In this document: positions 26,101 to 39,364 of the stretch, in pieces
Numbering within the stretch: position 1 is the first letter of the stretch
Layout: each line of letters starts with the position of its first letter
Assembly: GCA_038502055.1 (NCBI GenBank)
Contig: JAXRKN010000045.1
Location: 5,726,501-5,790,500 of the forward strand
Source: Tanytarsus gracilentus
Lineage: Eukaryota; Arthropoda; Insecta; Diptera; Chironomidae
Length of the DNA stretch: 64,000 nucleotides
Direction: 5' to 3'
Program-made: the position numbers and the translations under genes
Notes under the pieces: model-generated
The model's input: only the letters and a program-made list of their open reading frames with translations
What the model was told of the DNA's origin: nothing
The model's database searches: none

Positions 26101-29100
26101 TAAGATGTTGTGCGATTTTTAGATGAAGATTAATGCATTTTGCTGCTGCATGCCTGGGAAGCAGAGATTATGAACTGAATTAATTATTTTTATAAAATTC
26201 TTAGTAGTTTTTTTTACACAAAATTTTAAATTGTTAAAAACAAAAATTCAAAGATATCTAAAATTTAATCAGTAAAGTTTTAAATTTTTTTTGCATCATT
26301 TCAATTCCTCACATCATCGGCAGTGATTCAGAAAACTAAAAATAAAAATTCATATAATTTCCCGCTCGCTTCCAAATGAGATCACAATAATCATAAATCG
26401 TCGCATTTCATAGTTGACTTCAAAGTGTTATTTCACTCCAATCCTCAGCTCGGCATTACGATAAAGAAAAGCGCAAAATACTCATTCACACGTCCGAACA
26501 GCAGTCCTAGATTATTCGCACATCAAATTAGCATTCAGATCATCGTCATCATCATCATTTCTAATAGCTCGGGCAATGACAACATTGTGATAGAGTTTAG
26601 GAGGAGCAGAAAAAATTTAGCGCATTTTGTCGGCTTCAATATCATTTATTCAAATTGTTATAATAAAAAGTTATTATTAATATCAATCAGGTGGGATATG
26701 AGAGTAAAAATTTATACATAAAAGATAATCAGAATTAGAGGTTGGGGATACACCGGTTTTTGAAATTTCGGTATTCCGGTATTGAAAAGCTAAAATACCG
26801 GTTTCCCGGGATACCGAACGGTATTCAAATAAAAGTCAAATAATTTAATTTTAACATTTCGTGTTCGTCATTTTTATTTTTTTTACGAATTTTACTAAAA
26901 GAGTAAATACTAATCATGATGCTTAAAAAAATGTTTCAAAAAAACACACTTAATTATTACTTTAAATATTTTTATTGACCGATACGGAGACACGTGATTT
27001 TTGATACGACTTTATTTTTTTCGTCCTCAAACACTTTTACTAACTAAACTTGAACTTTTTCCAATAGTAAATAAAATCGTTTATTTAATTTGATAAAATT
27101 ATAACATGTTATATCATTTTATGACATAAATTTAATTGAAATATTAATTTGATTTGATGATAAACAAAAATGAATAAGTGTGCATCAGTCCATCAGATGT
27201 TCAATTTTTGAGAGATGCCTTGAGATTTCTCTCTCAGCATGCTCTTGAAGATTGCTCAATTATTTTTTTTAAAATAACGATAAAAAAATTTAAGATTTGA
27301 TAATTTGTTAATACCGGGATACCGAAATTTTTTTTACGGGATTCCGGTGTTGAAAACTGAACGGTATTTACCGGTGAATACCGAAACCGGTACACCGGCC
27401 CCAACCTCTAATCAGAATGTTTGTGGTTCGAATTCTAAATTTAAATAAGTTTATCATTTTAATGTTTCGGTTTTTTTTGAACTCGTTTCTCGAGTGCAGA
27501 TGCTTTTTTTGCTGAAAAGGCCAATAATGTATCAGCGCACAGCAAGTTGAAGTCATGCGGATGTATACAAATTAAAGATTATCGTGATCGCATTTGTTAT
27601 TATTTACTTCAATGAGGCACGCGGAGAGCACAAAAAAATCGCATCTCGACGTTGTCGTTGAAATGATATTGCCATAAATGGATTTGAAAATTTTTATTAG
27701 AATTGCTCCGCTTGAAGCCCTTCGCCTCAGTTGGCAATATAGCAAGTGGCATTGTTACACCGCCGCGCACATTTGCACATAATTTATTTCCATCTAGCAT
27801 ATTCACAATAATTGCCGTGTTGCCTTGCGATATAATAAATATATTTTGCATCATCATCAACAACTTCAATTTTTTTCTACTTCTAAAGTTTGTTGTTGCC
27901 TCGCGAGAATGATTTGAAACACTTTAAGCTCGATACATTACAAAGTGCGACCGATCGACTCTCCGGTCAAAGAGAAGAGAGAACTGTTGAAAGTGGGTGT
28001 CGAGAAACATTTATCACATTTATTACCATGCTATATGAGAAGAGGGGTTTGTGAGTAAATCACGACACGAGCAAGAATTAATTAATTCAATCTTTAAAAA
28101 AATTATTTAGAACAATGCAATGAGGAAAATGAAACATGACTAAAATTTAAAACATTTTCTTCAACTTGCAAACAATTCCATCCATCTAAATTGTTGCTTC
28201 CATTCATGAAAATCTAATTTTCTGCATTCACACAATAAATCGCTTTTAGACTTTAACTTTCATTTATCACAAACACAAAGTGTGGGTTAATATTGTGAGT
28301 CGAAATGTCAAAAGACTTTTATACAAATTCGTTATTGTAGCACATTTTAATCTGATTTTTAGAAATGAGTGGTTGGCATGCATCATAACATGTGATGATG
28401 TTGATTAATGAGATCCGAGAGGTCATTAACAGTTAGATATTTTTTAAAATAATTTTTGAATTTCTAAAATACGTTGAATTATTTTTATATTTTTTAAATC
28501 ATACGTAAAATAATTTTAATTAATGAATTCATCAATTAATTTTAAGTGACGTTTAAAAAACTCTAATTACTAAATTACTTTTAAATTTCCACTAAAATTC
28601 TCGACAATGACTTTCAATTCTTATTAATCTGAAACCCTATAATTTTCCCCATAATAAAACGCAACATGACTCACAGTTAAAGGGCAAATATTAATTCACA
28701 CTAAATTATTTATAAATAAATTAAATATGAAGTGTAAACTCGTGATTTACTTTTTTAAACGGTTCCGTGCGAGACTCGAGAAGAAAAAATATTTCCCAGC
28801 AATTTCAATTCAATTATCGCTCAATCGCTAAATTGTATCAATATTTATAAAGCACAAGCATGCGCCGCTCTCGTTTGATCGAGTTCTCTCTATTAGTGCA
28901 AATAATTAATCGTCACAAATAAATAAATATTCGGAGAGAAGTTCGAGCTCGAGTGGAATGTGCTAGCGCGAGCATAGCGCAACTATAGGAAGAATAAATT
29001 TACTTCACTGTTCGCTTTGCGATCTCGCTAAATTACATTTTATTGCCAACGTGCCATCAGAGATTGCTACCTCCAGCGATTCCGCAAAAAAATCATTGAG

Positions 29101-32100
29101 AATGATCCCGAGTGATCACCGAGTCACCGCCACCTGCATTTACAATCGAAGGGGAAAACCGGATTCGACAGAAGCGCTGAAATCGGAGCAATGTGCAAAA
29201 AAAATGATATAATTTCGTGGGTGTTCTAGCGCAGTTTCTTATTTCGTCCTTATTCAGTGGAAATAAAATTCAGACATTTAATCACCAACACTTCATTTTT
29301 ACCTGCTCACAAAAATTCCACTCTATTCTTTGATTGAATTAAGAGTCAACGTCATATTCACTTCTCTCGATATATATATTTTTAATAGCGTAAAACAATT
29401 ACCATTATACATGCAACATGAAATAAATCTACAGCCGATGACGGCCAGATGCAATTGTTGAAAACTGCTGCTGTCTTTGTGTGTCTGTGTTTGTAGCATG
29501 CTAACGTTAATTATCATTCATGCCGCATTACTGCCTCCTTACATTCGATTTACAAATAGGCATTAAAGAAGAATTATAAGCAATATGTCAACCTAGAAGA
29601 GCTTCTTGATATTATTATTGCTCCTCTCATATTTTTATTACACGCCGACTCCTACTGCAGTAGCCGAGGTCTGCTATTTATTGGATATTTACAAGTCAAT
29701 ATCGATGTGGTGTTTTGAGTGAAGAAGAAGAATAAAAAAATTCATGTGAATAAAAAATTAATTCAAAAGACTTCAATGAGTGGACAAAAAAGTTCGATTT
29801 TTTTTAATTTAACAAGTGCAAAAAAAATATCTTGAAAACAGCAAATTTATATTTAGTATTCGAACCTTTCTTCATTTCATATGCAAAACTTTTTCATTTA
29901 AAATTCTTGCATTAAATTAAATTATTCGTCTATATAAAATTAATAAACATTTTAAATAAATGACGACAACTGTGAATAACTGAATCTATTTCTCATCCAT
30001 TCATTCAATTAATTTATTGGAAGGCATTAAACATTCTATTTTACTACATCGCAGGACAATCAAAATGCTGCGACGTTATTTAAATGAAGCTATTTGGTTT
30101 ATTTTTCATCCTCATCGTTTATCTCTAAAATATCATCTGCCGAGAGAGTCTATTGTGAATGGCAATGTTCAATTATTTATCAGTTTATTCTTCATCTTTG
30201 CATAACATGAATATTAATAATGTCTGAAATAAACTCGCGGTAGTCAGTTCGAGGTTTAATCCGACTGTAATTGATTGCCACATTTTTCTCCACGAAATCC
30301 TTTCTTGCATGCGAGATTTCACGTTAAATTCAATTGACAATATTTTTCTCATGCAAAATATGTCTCAACATTGTTAACATTCTTATTTCCCTCTTTTTTC
30401 GCTGCTGTGTTATTATTATGCACACACAAGACAACAATGAAACGATGATGAGGAGGCAAAACGTGACGAATGAAACTAAATTTCTCATCTTTGAATATAA
30501 AAAAACTGTATGTAGAGTGTGCACATATGAGTAGTGTGCAATTCGAAGGCCAAAGTCAAGTGCACCTCGTTAAATTCTCCTTTATGATTTATGTTAAACA
30601 TTACATTTTAAATTACATTAATAATAAGCTGTGAAAGGATAAATCACGGACGATACTAAAAAAAATTGTGCATTGCGAATTTCCGCGATTAAAATATTTC
30701 TGTTGAGAATAATTGAAAAATTTGATTGGCAAATTGATAATTATAGGAAGAGAACACGTAGAAAATGAAACATGATTTTTGTTTTGAGGTTCGAATCCTT
30801 AAATTGTAACTACTAAATATATGTATTAAATTATGTATCTTTTTTACTTATTTATTTATGAAACTTAAACATTTTATTTTTTCCCACAAACCCCTCATAA
30901 AAGCTCACATTAATATATAAATTGCTCCACATAAAGAAATTCTAAATCGATCATCATCAAAACCAGCTCAAAAGAAGAAATAAATAGTTAAATTGTTCCA
31001 TTTAGAGAAAATGATCTATGTGAATATTAACAAGTCCATAAACCGATGAGAAAATTGAATCAAGAGCACACGGCTGCAAAAAAGCAAATACACACAAAGG
31101 TGATTCATAGGAGAATCGTGAGAACTTCTAACGAACCTTCCGATGCCTCATTCAAGAGCAATTTACAAATCTATTTAATCCATAATAAGAATGAATTTGA
31201 TAATGAAACTTCACGGTCGCACACACACACGACGGCCGACTTTGGAAATTTGAACATCACGATTCGATGTAAAACACCTGCCGCGAACTTTTTTCTCTCT
31301 CTTCTATTTCGATGTTTAAATACATTTATTATCATCATGATTATCGTGTTATAGTTTTCGTGTGGAATTTCACGTCGCGAAAACTATCGTGTGAACTATT
31401 TCACTTTTGTTTGAGATTTGTTTAATGAATTTTAAAAATAATGTAACAAAAAAGTTAAAGAAAACTGTGTAGTTACAATTTATAAATTTTAAGATTCGAA
31501 CCTTAAATTTTTTTTGATTGAAATTCATATTAATTTAAATTTATTTTTAAAAAATTCTTAAAAGAGCCTTTAAAAGTTCATAAATATTTTTTCAATATAT
31601 CAGTAAAAGGAATCACTTTTGAAGAAAACTTCCATCGCTCTCTCGAGAGGGAAGATGTGGGAAGTGTTGTTATTAATTGAGTGCAATTAAAGTAGACAAA
31701 TTGCGACGATGGCGATGTAAATATTTATCTAACGAGCCCGACACCGAACGCGAGGAGAGAAGAGACCTGAAAGCTGGCTGGCCTGCGAGTAGTCATGTAC
31801 ATGCAACCAAACGCAATTAATTAAATAAACGCCGCTATCATGTTCGCAAAAAGCCACTTTAATGGGTGAAAAAGAAAATTATGAATGTGAAGTAGATGTT
31901 AAAAGGTGTAAAAATAGTCTAAACCAGCTCCTTGCGGCAATAAACTGCCTCGCTTTATGGACACTCGACCAAAGCTCACACACATGCGATCGCAGCCACA
32001 GTCAGATATTCTAATTAACTACAACATGCCGTTTTCGTTGAAATCATCAATTAAGTGAATTTATGAGATTGCATTAATATCCTAGCAATTTCAATTCGAA

Positions 32101-35100
32101 TAAAGCGGTAGCAGGAGGCAGAAAAAAATTTAAATGTTTATCGAGCGACAGGAATTTAATTAAATTTACTTAATTCAATTACGATATGGATCGAAATAAA
32201 AATGCGAGTAAAATGACTTTGAGATGGTTTGATGTGGGTTTGTAGGATTACCGTTTAAAAATATAAAAATTTCCACCCCTTGACTCAATTATTTAATATT
32301 CCTGACTGTTCTCTTTAATAAATGATCGAAAAGTGGCGTAAATGTTATCCATTAAATAATCAATCCCTTAAGTTAAATTCAAAAGAACTTTTATAATAAA
32401 TTGCTCGCATTTAATATTTTTTTATGTTTTCTGATAAAAAAGGAGGAAGGCAACGACGAAAGGAGAAAAAACCAAGGGGAGAATTAAAATTGCGTCATTT
32501 GTCATCGTCAGTTTTCTTAGTCATTTAAGTACATCTGCGTACATTCACGTACATTCACGTACAATAAAAAATGAAGTTCTCAGCCCTTGGAAAAAACCAA
32601 TCGGATATTTGTCACATTATTAATAATTCTCCGAATTGCTCTTTACGCAATGCGGGTTATTAACTGGAGTAATGTGCATGTTGCACTTTCCACAAAAAAT
32701 GCCGCTGACTGTAAAAAATTGTCTTCATTTATTAAATTGGGTTCATTTTCGTGCTTCGTGAGGAATTCGCAAGTGCCTTTAATTGTCGAGTTCGCATGAA
32801 AATCAATTAATGTTAAAAATAATGATTAATTAAATTAAAATGATAATTTGGCAAATTGAAAACATTTTTTTAACCTAATGACTCTTGCAATTTTTCATCA
32901 TCGCCGAAATTTATCAACACACACATAATTGACCGTGGTCACTTTTTTTCGCATCATGATTAATGAGATATTTACCATCAAATCGTTACATTAATGGCCA
33001 TCTTTATCAGCATAACCATGAGAGAGTGAAAGATTGTCGTTGATAAGTGAAAGAGCGATCGAGAAAGAAAAAAAATTTCATGCTGCATAACTAGCAGTTA
33101 CTCGAGCAGATAAATTACGATTAAGGTGCTAAGGAGTTTAATGCCACACCACAAATTTCAACTCTCTCGTTAAATGGCAGAGATAAAACATTTGGCACTA
33201 ATTTCATTATAATTGATTTATGAGCTCTCGCTTCGCTCTTTTTTGTGTGCGCCTTTTTTTATTAAATTCCTTCCTGCTGTTGAGACTTAAGAGGCTTCTT
33301 TATAGGTTTAAAATTCCATTTATATTTTCTTCTCATAGCAATTATAAAATTTGGAATGAGTTTTTGGATGTGTAATTGGAAGAGAAATTTTAAAACGTAT
33401 TTTTTTGTCATTTCGAAATTAAATTTTTAGAGATTTGAAAATTTTAGGTTGGAGAAATTTATTATCGTTAAATAAACGCTTGAAGAAAATCCTCCGACAT
33501 TTTATTAAAAGTTTCAACCTTGTCATAAAAACTTCAACATTTAATCCTCTCACAACCCCATGGAGAGCATTCGAAAAAAATTCTCCTCTCTTTATTTACA
33601 CTTGCTAAAAAGTCATCAACTCTGATTCTCTGATTTTTTAGTTCTATGTATGAAATGATCAGTTATATTATACACACACAAATATATTTGATCATAACAA
33701 ATTTATTCTGAACGTTGTACAAAATATATGTGTGGTGTGTGTGTGAGAGAGAGAGATCTTTATTGTTAAACTTAATTTAGTACAAAAATTTTAGAACTCA
33801 CTCAATCATTAACTTTTTTTATTAAAATAAAAATTTACCAATTAATAATTAGTGAGTTAGTGTTAATAAGTTAGTGTACATAGCTTAATTTCAATCTTTA
33901 ACCATTAAAAACCACACATCAAAAAATTTCCAAAATAAAGAGGAAAAGTTTTTAAATTTTTTTCTTAACTTCACTTTTTAATCCCTTCAATTCAATTCCA
34001 ATTCAGTTTAATTCATTGCGATCAAACCAGAGCATAAAAAGATCTCTCTCGCACAGTCAGAGAGCTTTTTTTATTGTAATAAAATTTATTTTTATTTGAT
34101 ACACATCAAATTGCCGACGTTGAACTGCAATTCGTTCCTTTCGAACGTTAAACTCACAACATGAGATTCTCTTGGTAAAAAAGAGAGCATTAATTTCTGC
34201 GTATATATGTGCATGACAGTCATTTATAACAAATTGAATCAAAATTACTGGCTGTTGAAGTTCCTCCAAGGGAGAAAAGAACTGAGAAAGGATCATTAAA
34301 ATGTATCATTACGTGTGTGCGATGTCAATTTAAAAGAAGTCGTTTTTTGTGGTATTTGAGTTGCATCTGAGGAGAGGAGAAAGAGAACTCTATTGAATCA
34401 TTACATGAAACAAGATTGCATACAGCAATAATTAAGTCAGAGACCACCGCTTAAATTCATATGTTTTTTTTTCGAAAGTCCTCTATAACGGAAATAAATC
34501 AGAGGTAATTGGAGTAAATTATTGTATCAGCTTCTGATGATCAAATAATTACAGTACGATTGAATATACTTCACCTCGGTTTTACGTTTTACATTCGCTC
34601 GGTTTTTAATTGGCAGTGAATGAGTTTAAGTGATTTTTGTAGTTTGAGCTTGGACGCGGTGGAATTTTAGTGACTGAATAATTGGATTTGAGTGAGAATT
34701 TTAACGGGCAAATTAAATTTGAAATTTATTGTGTGAGTGAAGTTGAAAGGAATTTGAAAAATTTTCCACCTCGAATGTTTGTAAACAAATTTAATTAACT
34801 TGAATTGATTAAATTTTTTTACAATTAATTTTTGATTAAATTAAGAAAGTGAGCAAGAAATTTAAAATATTTTTTTTAAAAAAAATTCACCTCGAAAGTT
34901 TTTACGTTAGAATTTCAAAAAAATTTAAACCAATAAATTTCAAAAAATTGCAAAAAGTAATCACCAAGAATGAGCAAAAAACCTGATAGCTCTATGAATG
35001 AATATTGCCGTCACCATCAAGGTGGAAATGAAATAAATTTCATATTTTCATTCAATTAATTTTAATGACACTTCCTGATCTCCTCCATTCATTCATTCAC

Positions 35101-38100
35101 CCGATCAAAACATGCACTTTACATGCTTGTTAGCGATTGTTCACTTTTGCACCTTTTTACTATAACATAAATCAAAATCATTTGCCAACCATTTGCACCG
35201 TGAAAGAGGGAGAGGAATGAAATATATGGAGCGAACTTGAAATAATTAATCTGCATCGAGTTGCATGTAGCCAGTTTTACATCTGTGCAGCTTCGATCAA
35301 CTCGTCTCTAATTAATTCTAAAAGGTGATTCATGTAACTCAAATTGCTGACATAATATTCCAATCCTTTTGTATTTTTGCTGCTCTCTCGAGTGCATTTT
35401 GCATAAATAAACATTTCAACGCTAATGAATTGCATTTTGCATTGTGTGCATCTCCCTGCTCTAGTGAAACATGTGTGGGGAAAATTATTATTATAGCACT
35501 GCCTCTCTCTCTCTATCGCGCTTGAAATAAATTGCTTTAACGCTATTTTCTTTTGAACATTTAAATTATCATTAATTCGGTTGTATATTCAACTTAGGCT
35601 CAATTGACAATAATCGAGTCTAACTCGGCATAACTTTTTAAAATGTAATTGAAAAACAGATCGAGTATAACGAAAATTATAATTAAATGCTAATTACACG
35701 GTTGTAAATAAATTTCAATACTTATGATGACTATTGGAATGTTGTCTAACTTTTTTTTCTCCTTCAACATTCACATTTTGCTGTGTGCTAGAGATAGAAT
35801 GGAAAGAGAGAGGAGAAGAAAAACATATTAGGAGCTTGTAATGAGAGTAATTATGCAGTTCACTCGAGATTATGCAGTCAATTTTTTGTTTCATGTGTAA
35901 TACAACTAAAGTTTTAATTTATAATTATTTTAGTCGTTAAATTTTTGAACTTTTAATTATTCTTAAAGCAGGGGTAAAATTTAACGGTTTAAGAAAATTA
36001 AAATTCAAAATTATTTTAGCCGTTAAATTTAGATTTAAATTTGTCAAATAATTAATTTTAAACTTTTTAAAGCTAGTTTCTAAAGCTAAATTTTTCTAAC
36101 TTACCATCAAACCCACTAATTCGCATGTGAAAATTTAATTTTTATTCTTCATAAAAACTGCACTTTAGCCAGCCCATAAAGCTTGAAAATTATTTTCCCT
36201 CTCACTACTTAAGACCTTAAGCGACTTTTAATTATATTTTTTTTGCCTCTTTGAGCTTCAAATTACACATTTACGAGATAGAATTTTATGCTTTTTGTCT
36301 CGCCACTTAATGTGCGAGTAAATGAGATATTCTTGCAACTACTGTTTGATGAAATAATTGGATTAGCTGTGAGTAGAGCTTGCACTGACAGCTGCTTCAG
36401 TTGAAAGTGAGATAGAAAATCACAATAATGATCATTGTTGCCTGCACACGTTCTTGCAAAAAAAGTGACTTCTCATTAAATTTATTGCTCCCAATTGCAT
36501 TCACACATCTCTCATCTTTCGAGTGAGATGAAGAGGAGAAAAAACACTTAATGGATAGAGATGGCTGAGATGAGAGGGGAAGAACACTTAAATTTTGTTT
36601 AAAAATTATTTAACTTGGAGTTTAAAAAAGATTTCAACCCCTCAGATGCAGGCTGAGAGAAAAATGATAATTATTTTTAGCACTTTGCTGCAATTCCTTT
36701 TCACACATTTGTGCAAGAAGACCTCAAAGAGTTGATATAGATCATGCTGTTACTTCCTTACCACATTCACCATATAATTTCATACTTTCGAGAGAGTGCA
36801 AAGTCATCTTTATTAACATGCCAAGGCGATCGCTATCGCTGTGCTCTTCTTTACCACCTAATGGTTTAATGGCATTCAAAAGGATGTTAATAGATGATGA
36901 AACGGTGATAACTGAACAGTGGTTCGATTTAATTTTCTCTGAGCGTGGCATCTTTATTATGGTTCAAGAGCACTTTTAGTGATCGATAATGATTTTTCCT
37001 GGTTTTAAATGGGTTTTTTAAGGAAATTGATTTTATCAAAAGATTTTGATGAACTGTGGGATTGAAAATAGTTTTTAACGAATTTTAAAAATCAGAAATT
37101 GAGTTCTAAACTTAGAAAATAATTTTAACGTGTTTAAATATTTTAAAAAATTATGGAATTTGTTTTAAATTTTTTTAACGTATTTTAATAATTCAAAATC
37201 AAGAAGTTTAGTTTTAAAATATTTTGGTAATGGGTTTTTAATAAATAATTAATTTCCGAAGAAAAATTCACCAAAAAGCGCATTCCAAGCTTTCATCTCG
37301 AAAGTCGTTAGCATTTTAGTGCATTAATAAAACTAAATGAAATTAAATTAACATCAACGCAGCGAGTTCCTTTTACATGCTTTATGGCGCATTAAACGAT
37401 GCATTAAATTAATTTTTATTTGCCTCATTTCGAACGAAAAGTGCTCGAGAAAAACTGCACAGCTCGAGATAAGACCGAATGTCCATCACTGCGAGAGGTT
37501 AATAAATTACTGTGAATGCCTAATTAAATATTCATCGTCGGTGTGATATACAGGATGGATTGTTGGATGATTTTACGACGTCTTTTTTTTGAAAAAGATT
37601 CCATCACTCGAGATATACCAATAAATTAATGTTGAGCTGCTGTTCACTCTTTTTTCGAGAAATTTATGAGTTCTGAGAAGAAAATATGGAAATCACTGTC
37701 GGTGTCGACAAAAGAAGTTAAACCGCTCTCTCTTCTCGATTTGACATGAGGCACAAGAGGGTACACTTGAGTTTTTCATATTGACGCTTTAATTAATTTT
37801 AACGTTAAAATTTATTTTCTAAAATTTAACAAAAAATAAGAGTTTTCGAAAATATCCATTCCCCTTAAATTTTTATGAATTTTAGGATTCGAACATTTTA
37901 AATGTTTCAAAATTCATCAACAGCCAAAATTTATTTTTATATTTAACATTTTAATCAAAATATTGTTCATAATAATTACAACACAAAACTTTCTTCACTT
38001 CGAGCTATTTTCCTCCAACTTAAATAACTTTTCTTCTTCTTTCATTTCAGTCATTTTTTGGTCGAACCTACAACAACTTGTCATCAATATCGGAATGTAA

Positions 38101-38950
38101 AAACAATGGCGAGTGCGTAATAAACAAGAAGAATCGTACAGCATGCAAAGCGTGTCGTCTGCGAAAGTGTCTGCTCGTGGGAATGTCAAAAAGTGGCTCA
38201 CGCTATGGCCGTCGATCGAACTGGTTCAAAATCCACTGTCTATTGCAGGAACAACAGAACAAGGCCGGCAGTGCACAGCAAAACGGACATAGTGGCACAC
38301 AAAATAGCAACAATAATCCATCCATGCCAAATGACTTCATTTCGTCACACTTCTTAGCGAATTTGTATAATAACATTAACAATAATAATAATAGCATTAA
38401 AGAAATTAAGCGAGTGAGTTCACCGAGTGACTCCGGTGCGTCGTCAGCCGATCCCGATGAGAGTCTTAAATTTAGCAATAATAACAACGTCACCAAAAGT
38501 AAAAATCTCAATACAGTTAGCAGTGAAAAGCCAGCAACGAATTCATCGCCAAGTGACGATTACATCAGTCCGGTGATTAGTCAAAAAATAAGCAGCACCA
38601 TTAAACCCGTCTCACCATTCCTTCCATTCGGCCTCCATCATCGTCACTCGCTATCGCCCTCGATGTCATCGCGAACGCCAAACATACCCGAGTTGTTTAT
38701 GCTGTCATTACCGCAAATTTCTCTCACAGCGTCGAGTCCACTGTCGAGGCACAGTGGCAGCGCCTTTAATGTCGTCGATGACAACGTGCAAAATGAGCCA
38801 ATCGATTTATCGGTAAAATCATCGAAGCGATTGCGTGATGATGTCGAGGTGACTGCAATTCGATCATCATCACCTGCATTGCATGATGAAGCAGCGCCAG
38901 CAACGAAAACAACAGTTCCTTTAGACTTAACACTCATACGATCGGGTTAA
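20187..38950 (+). CDS. knrl: knirps-family orphan nuclear receptor (knirps-related type)
   Basis: Transcriptional repressor of the NR0A (Knirps) group: a nuclear DNA-binding protein with no ligand-binding domain. Coding exons are 20187-20264 and 38051-38950, giving 325 residues, joined in phase by GT-AG after Lys26. The start MNQQCKVCGEP is the typical family N-terminus. Zinc finger 1 uses Cys5, 8, 22, 25 and finger 2 uses Cys42, 48, 58, 61. The intron falls right after the P-box CEGCK. The knirps-specific extension RSNWFKIHCLLQE follows the fingers. A Ser/Asn-rich linker leads to PIDLS (276-280), a CtBP-binding PxDLS motif, and a second PLDLT (316-320) near the end. The KNNGE and LSSIS spellings in finger 2 fit knirps-related better than knirps, but eagle/knirps assignment would need a tree. 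The product is much shorter than I recall for fly knirps-related. Confidence 0.9.
20414..21168. mobile_element. hAT-type MITE, 755 bp
   Basis: Terminal inverted repeats TAGGGATCCT (left) and AGGATCCCTA (right) are flanked by a perfect 8-bp target duplication ATGGTTCG (20406-20413 and 21169-21176). An 8-bp duplication with TAGGG ends is the hAT signature. Both subterminal regions carry repeated palindromic CACCGGTGATCACCGG units, plausible transposase-binding sites. The middle is AT-rich and has no transposase, so it is non-autonomous. The insertion split a GGTTCGAATCC motif. Confidence 0.9.
21171..21181 (+). repeat. B-box-like motif interrupted by MITE
   Basis: The exact motif begins inside the right target duplication. 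The left duplication holds its first six bases (GGTTCG), showing the motif existed before the insertion. Confidence 0.8.
25682..25692 (+). repeat. B-box-like motif
   Basis: Exact copy in intron sequence, preceded by AAAATTTAA and followed by TAAAAATTTAAA. Confidence 0.7.
26736..27410. mobile_element. hAT-type MITE, 675 bp
   Basis: Terminal inverted repeats TAGAGGTTGGGG and CCCCAACCTCTA (12 bp, perfect) are flanked by a perfect 8-bp duplication ATCAGAAT (26728-26735 and 27411-27418). Subterminal regions are rich in CCGGTATT and ACCGG units, many of them palindromic. The AT-rich core has no transposase. Its ends differ from those of the 20414 element, so it is a separate family of the same general type. 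Confidence 0.9.
27425..27435 (+). repeat. B-box-like motif, one mismatch
   Basis: GGTTCGAATTC lies 6 bp past the right target duplication of the 26736 MITE and is followed by the usual TAAATTTAAA flank. Confidence 0.6.
30788..30798 (+). repeat. B-box-like motif
   Basis: Exact copy in the intron, followed by TTAAATTG. Confidence 0.7.
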
Positions 38951-39044
38951 TGCAGACCACACATTTAACAAAACAGATTCCACTTTAAAGCCATCATCGA
39001 ATGTTACTTAAATATTATGTGTGTACACTCGTGAAGTTACGATG

Positions 39045-39149
39045 GAGGGTGAGGGACACTCTGATAATAATTAATTTTAATTAATTTAATCTTGAGATTA
39101 AAAACTTAAATCTCGAGATTAAATTAAATCTCAGAGTGTCCTCTCCCTT
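39045..39149 (+). repeat. long hairpin in the knirps-family 3' untranslated region
   Basis: The left arm starts with GAGGGACACTCTGA and the right arm ends with TCAGAGTGTCCTCTC. Inside, AATCTTGAGATT faces AATCTCGAGATT around a short A-rich loop. The arms pair with an asymmetric AT bulge in the left arm. It lies about 100 bp after the stop codon and before the polyadenylation signal, so it would be transcribed. It could be a foldback element or a structured regulatory element. Confidence 0.7.
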
Positions 39150-39358
39150 TAATCGTTCGCATTATTATTATTGTTATTACATTTGTTAAATGAGAAAAGG
39201 CCACGTTGAAAAAGTTAAATTACTAGTTCATGAAGAGAGTTGAGGATGATGCGAGAGAGAGAAAATTCATTCATTTAACGATGATAATGATGATGCCATG
39301 AAGATTACTTTAGCTTTGTGCACACACATGTCGGTAGTCAATTGTGAAGTTGGCAGTA

Positions 39359-39364
39359 AATAAA
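39359..39364 (+). terminator. polyadenylation signal of the knirps-family gene
   Basis: First canonical AATAAA downstream of the stop, about 410 bp past it, in the context CAGTAAATAAACATG. The cleavage site is not determined. Confidence 0.5.

Larger units (their letters stand above)
20265..38050 (+). other. 17.8-kb intron of the knirps-family gene
   Basis: Donor GTGAGT at 20265 and acceptor TTTCATTTCAG ending at 38050. The intron separates the two zinc fingers. It holds two hAT-type MITEs (20414-21168, 26736-27410), exact B-box-like motifs at 21171, 25682 and 30788, and degenerate ones near 22611, 24252, 27425, 29856, 31492 and 37885. No nested gene is supported: open frames at 21296-21889, 26425-26721, 31046-31354 and elsewhere lack any recognisable domain or exon structure. 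Large introns of developmental regulators commonly hold enhancers, but none can be pinpointed here. Confidence 0.85.

Noticed and set aside
31046..31354. 102-codon open frame in the receptor intron
   Set aside because: No family likeness. Composition is ordinary for the region.
33725..33758. TG/GA-rich run
   Set aside because: A plain simple repeat with no sign of function.
38203..38937. Minus-strand open frames opposite receptor exon 2
   Set aside because: Antisense shadows of the real coding exon.
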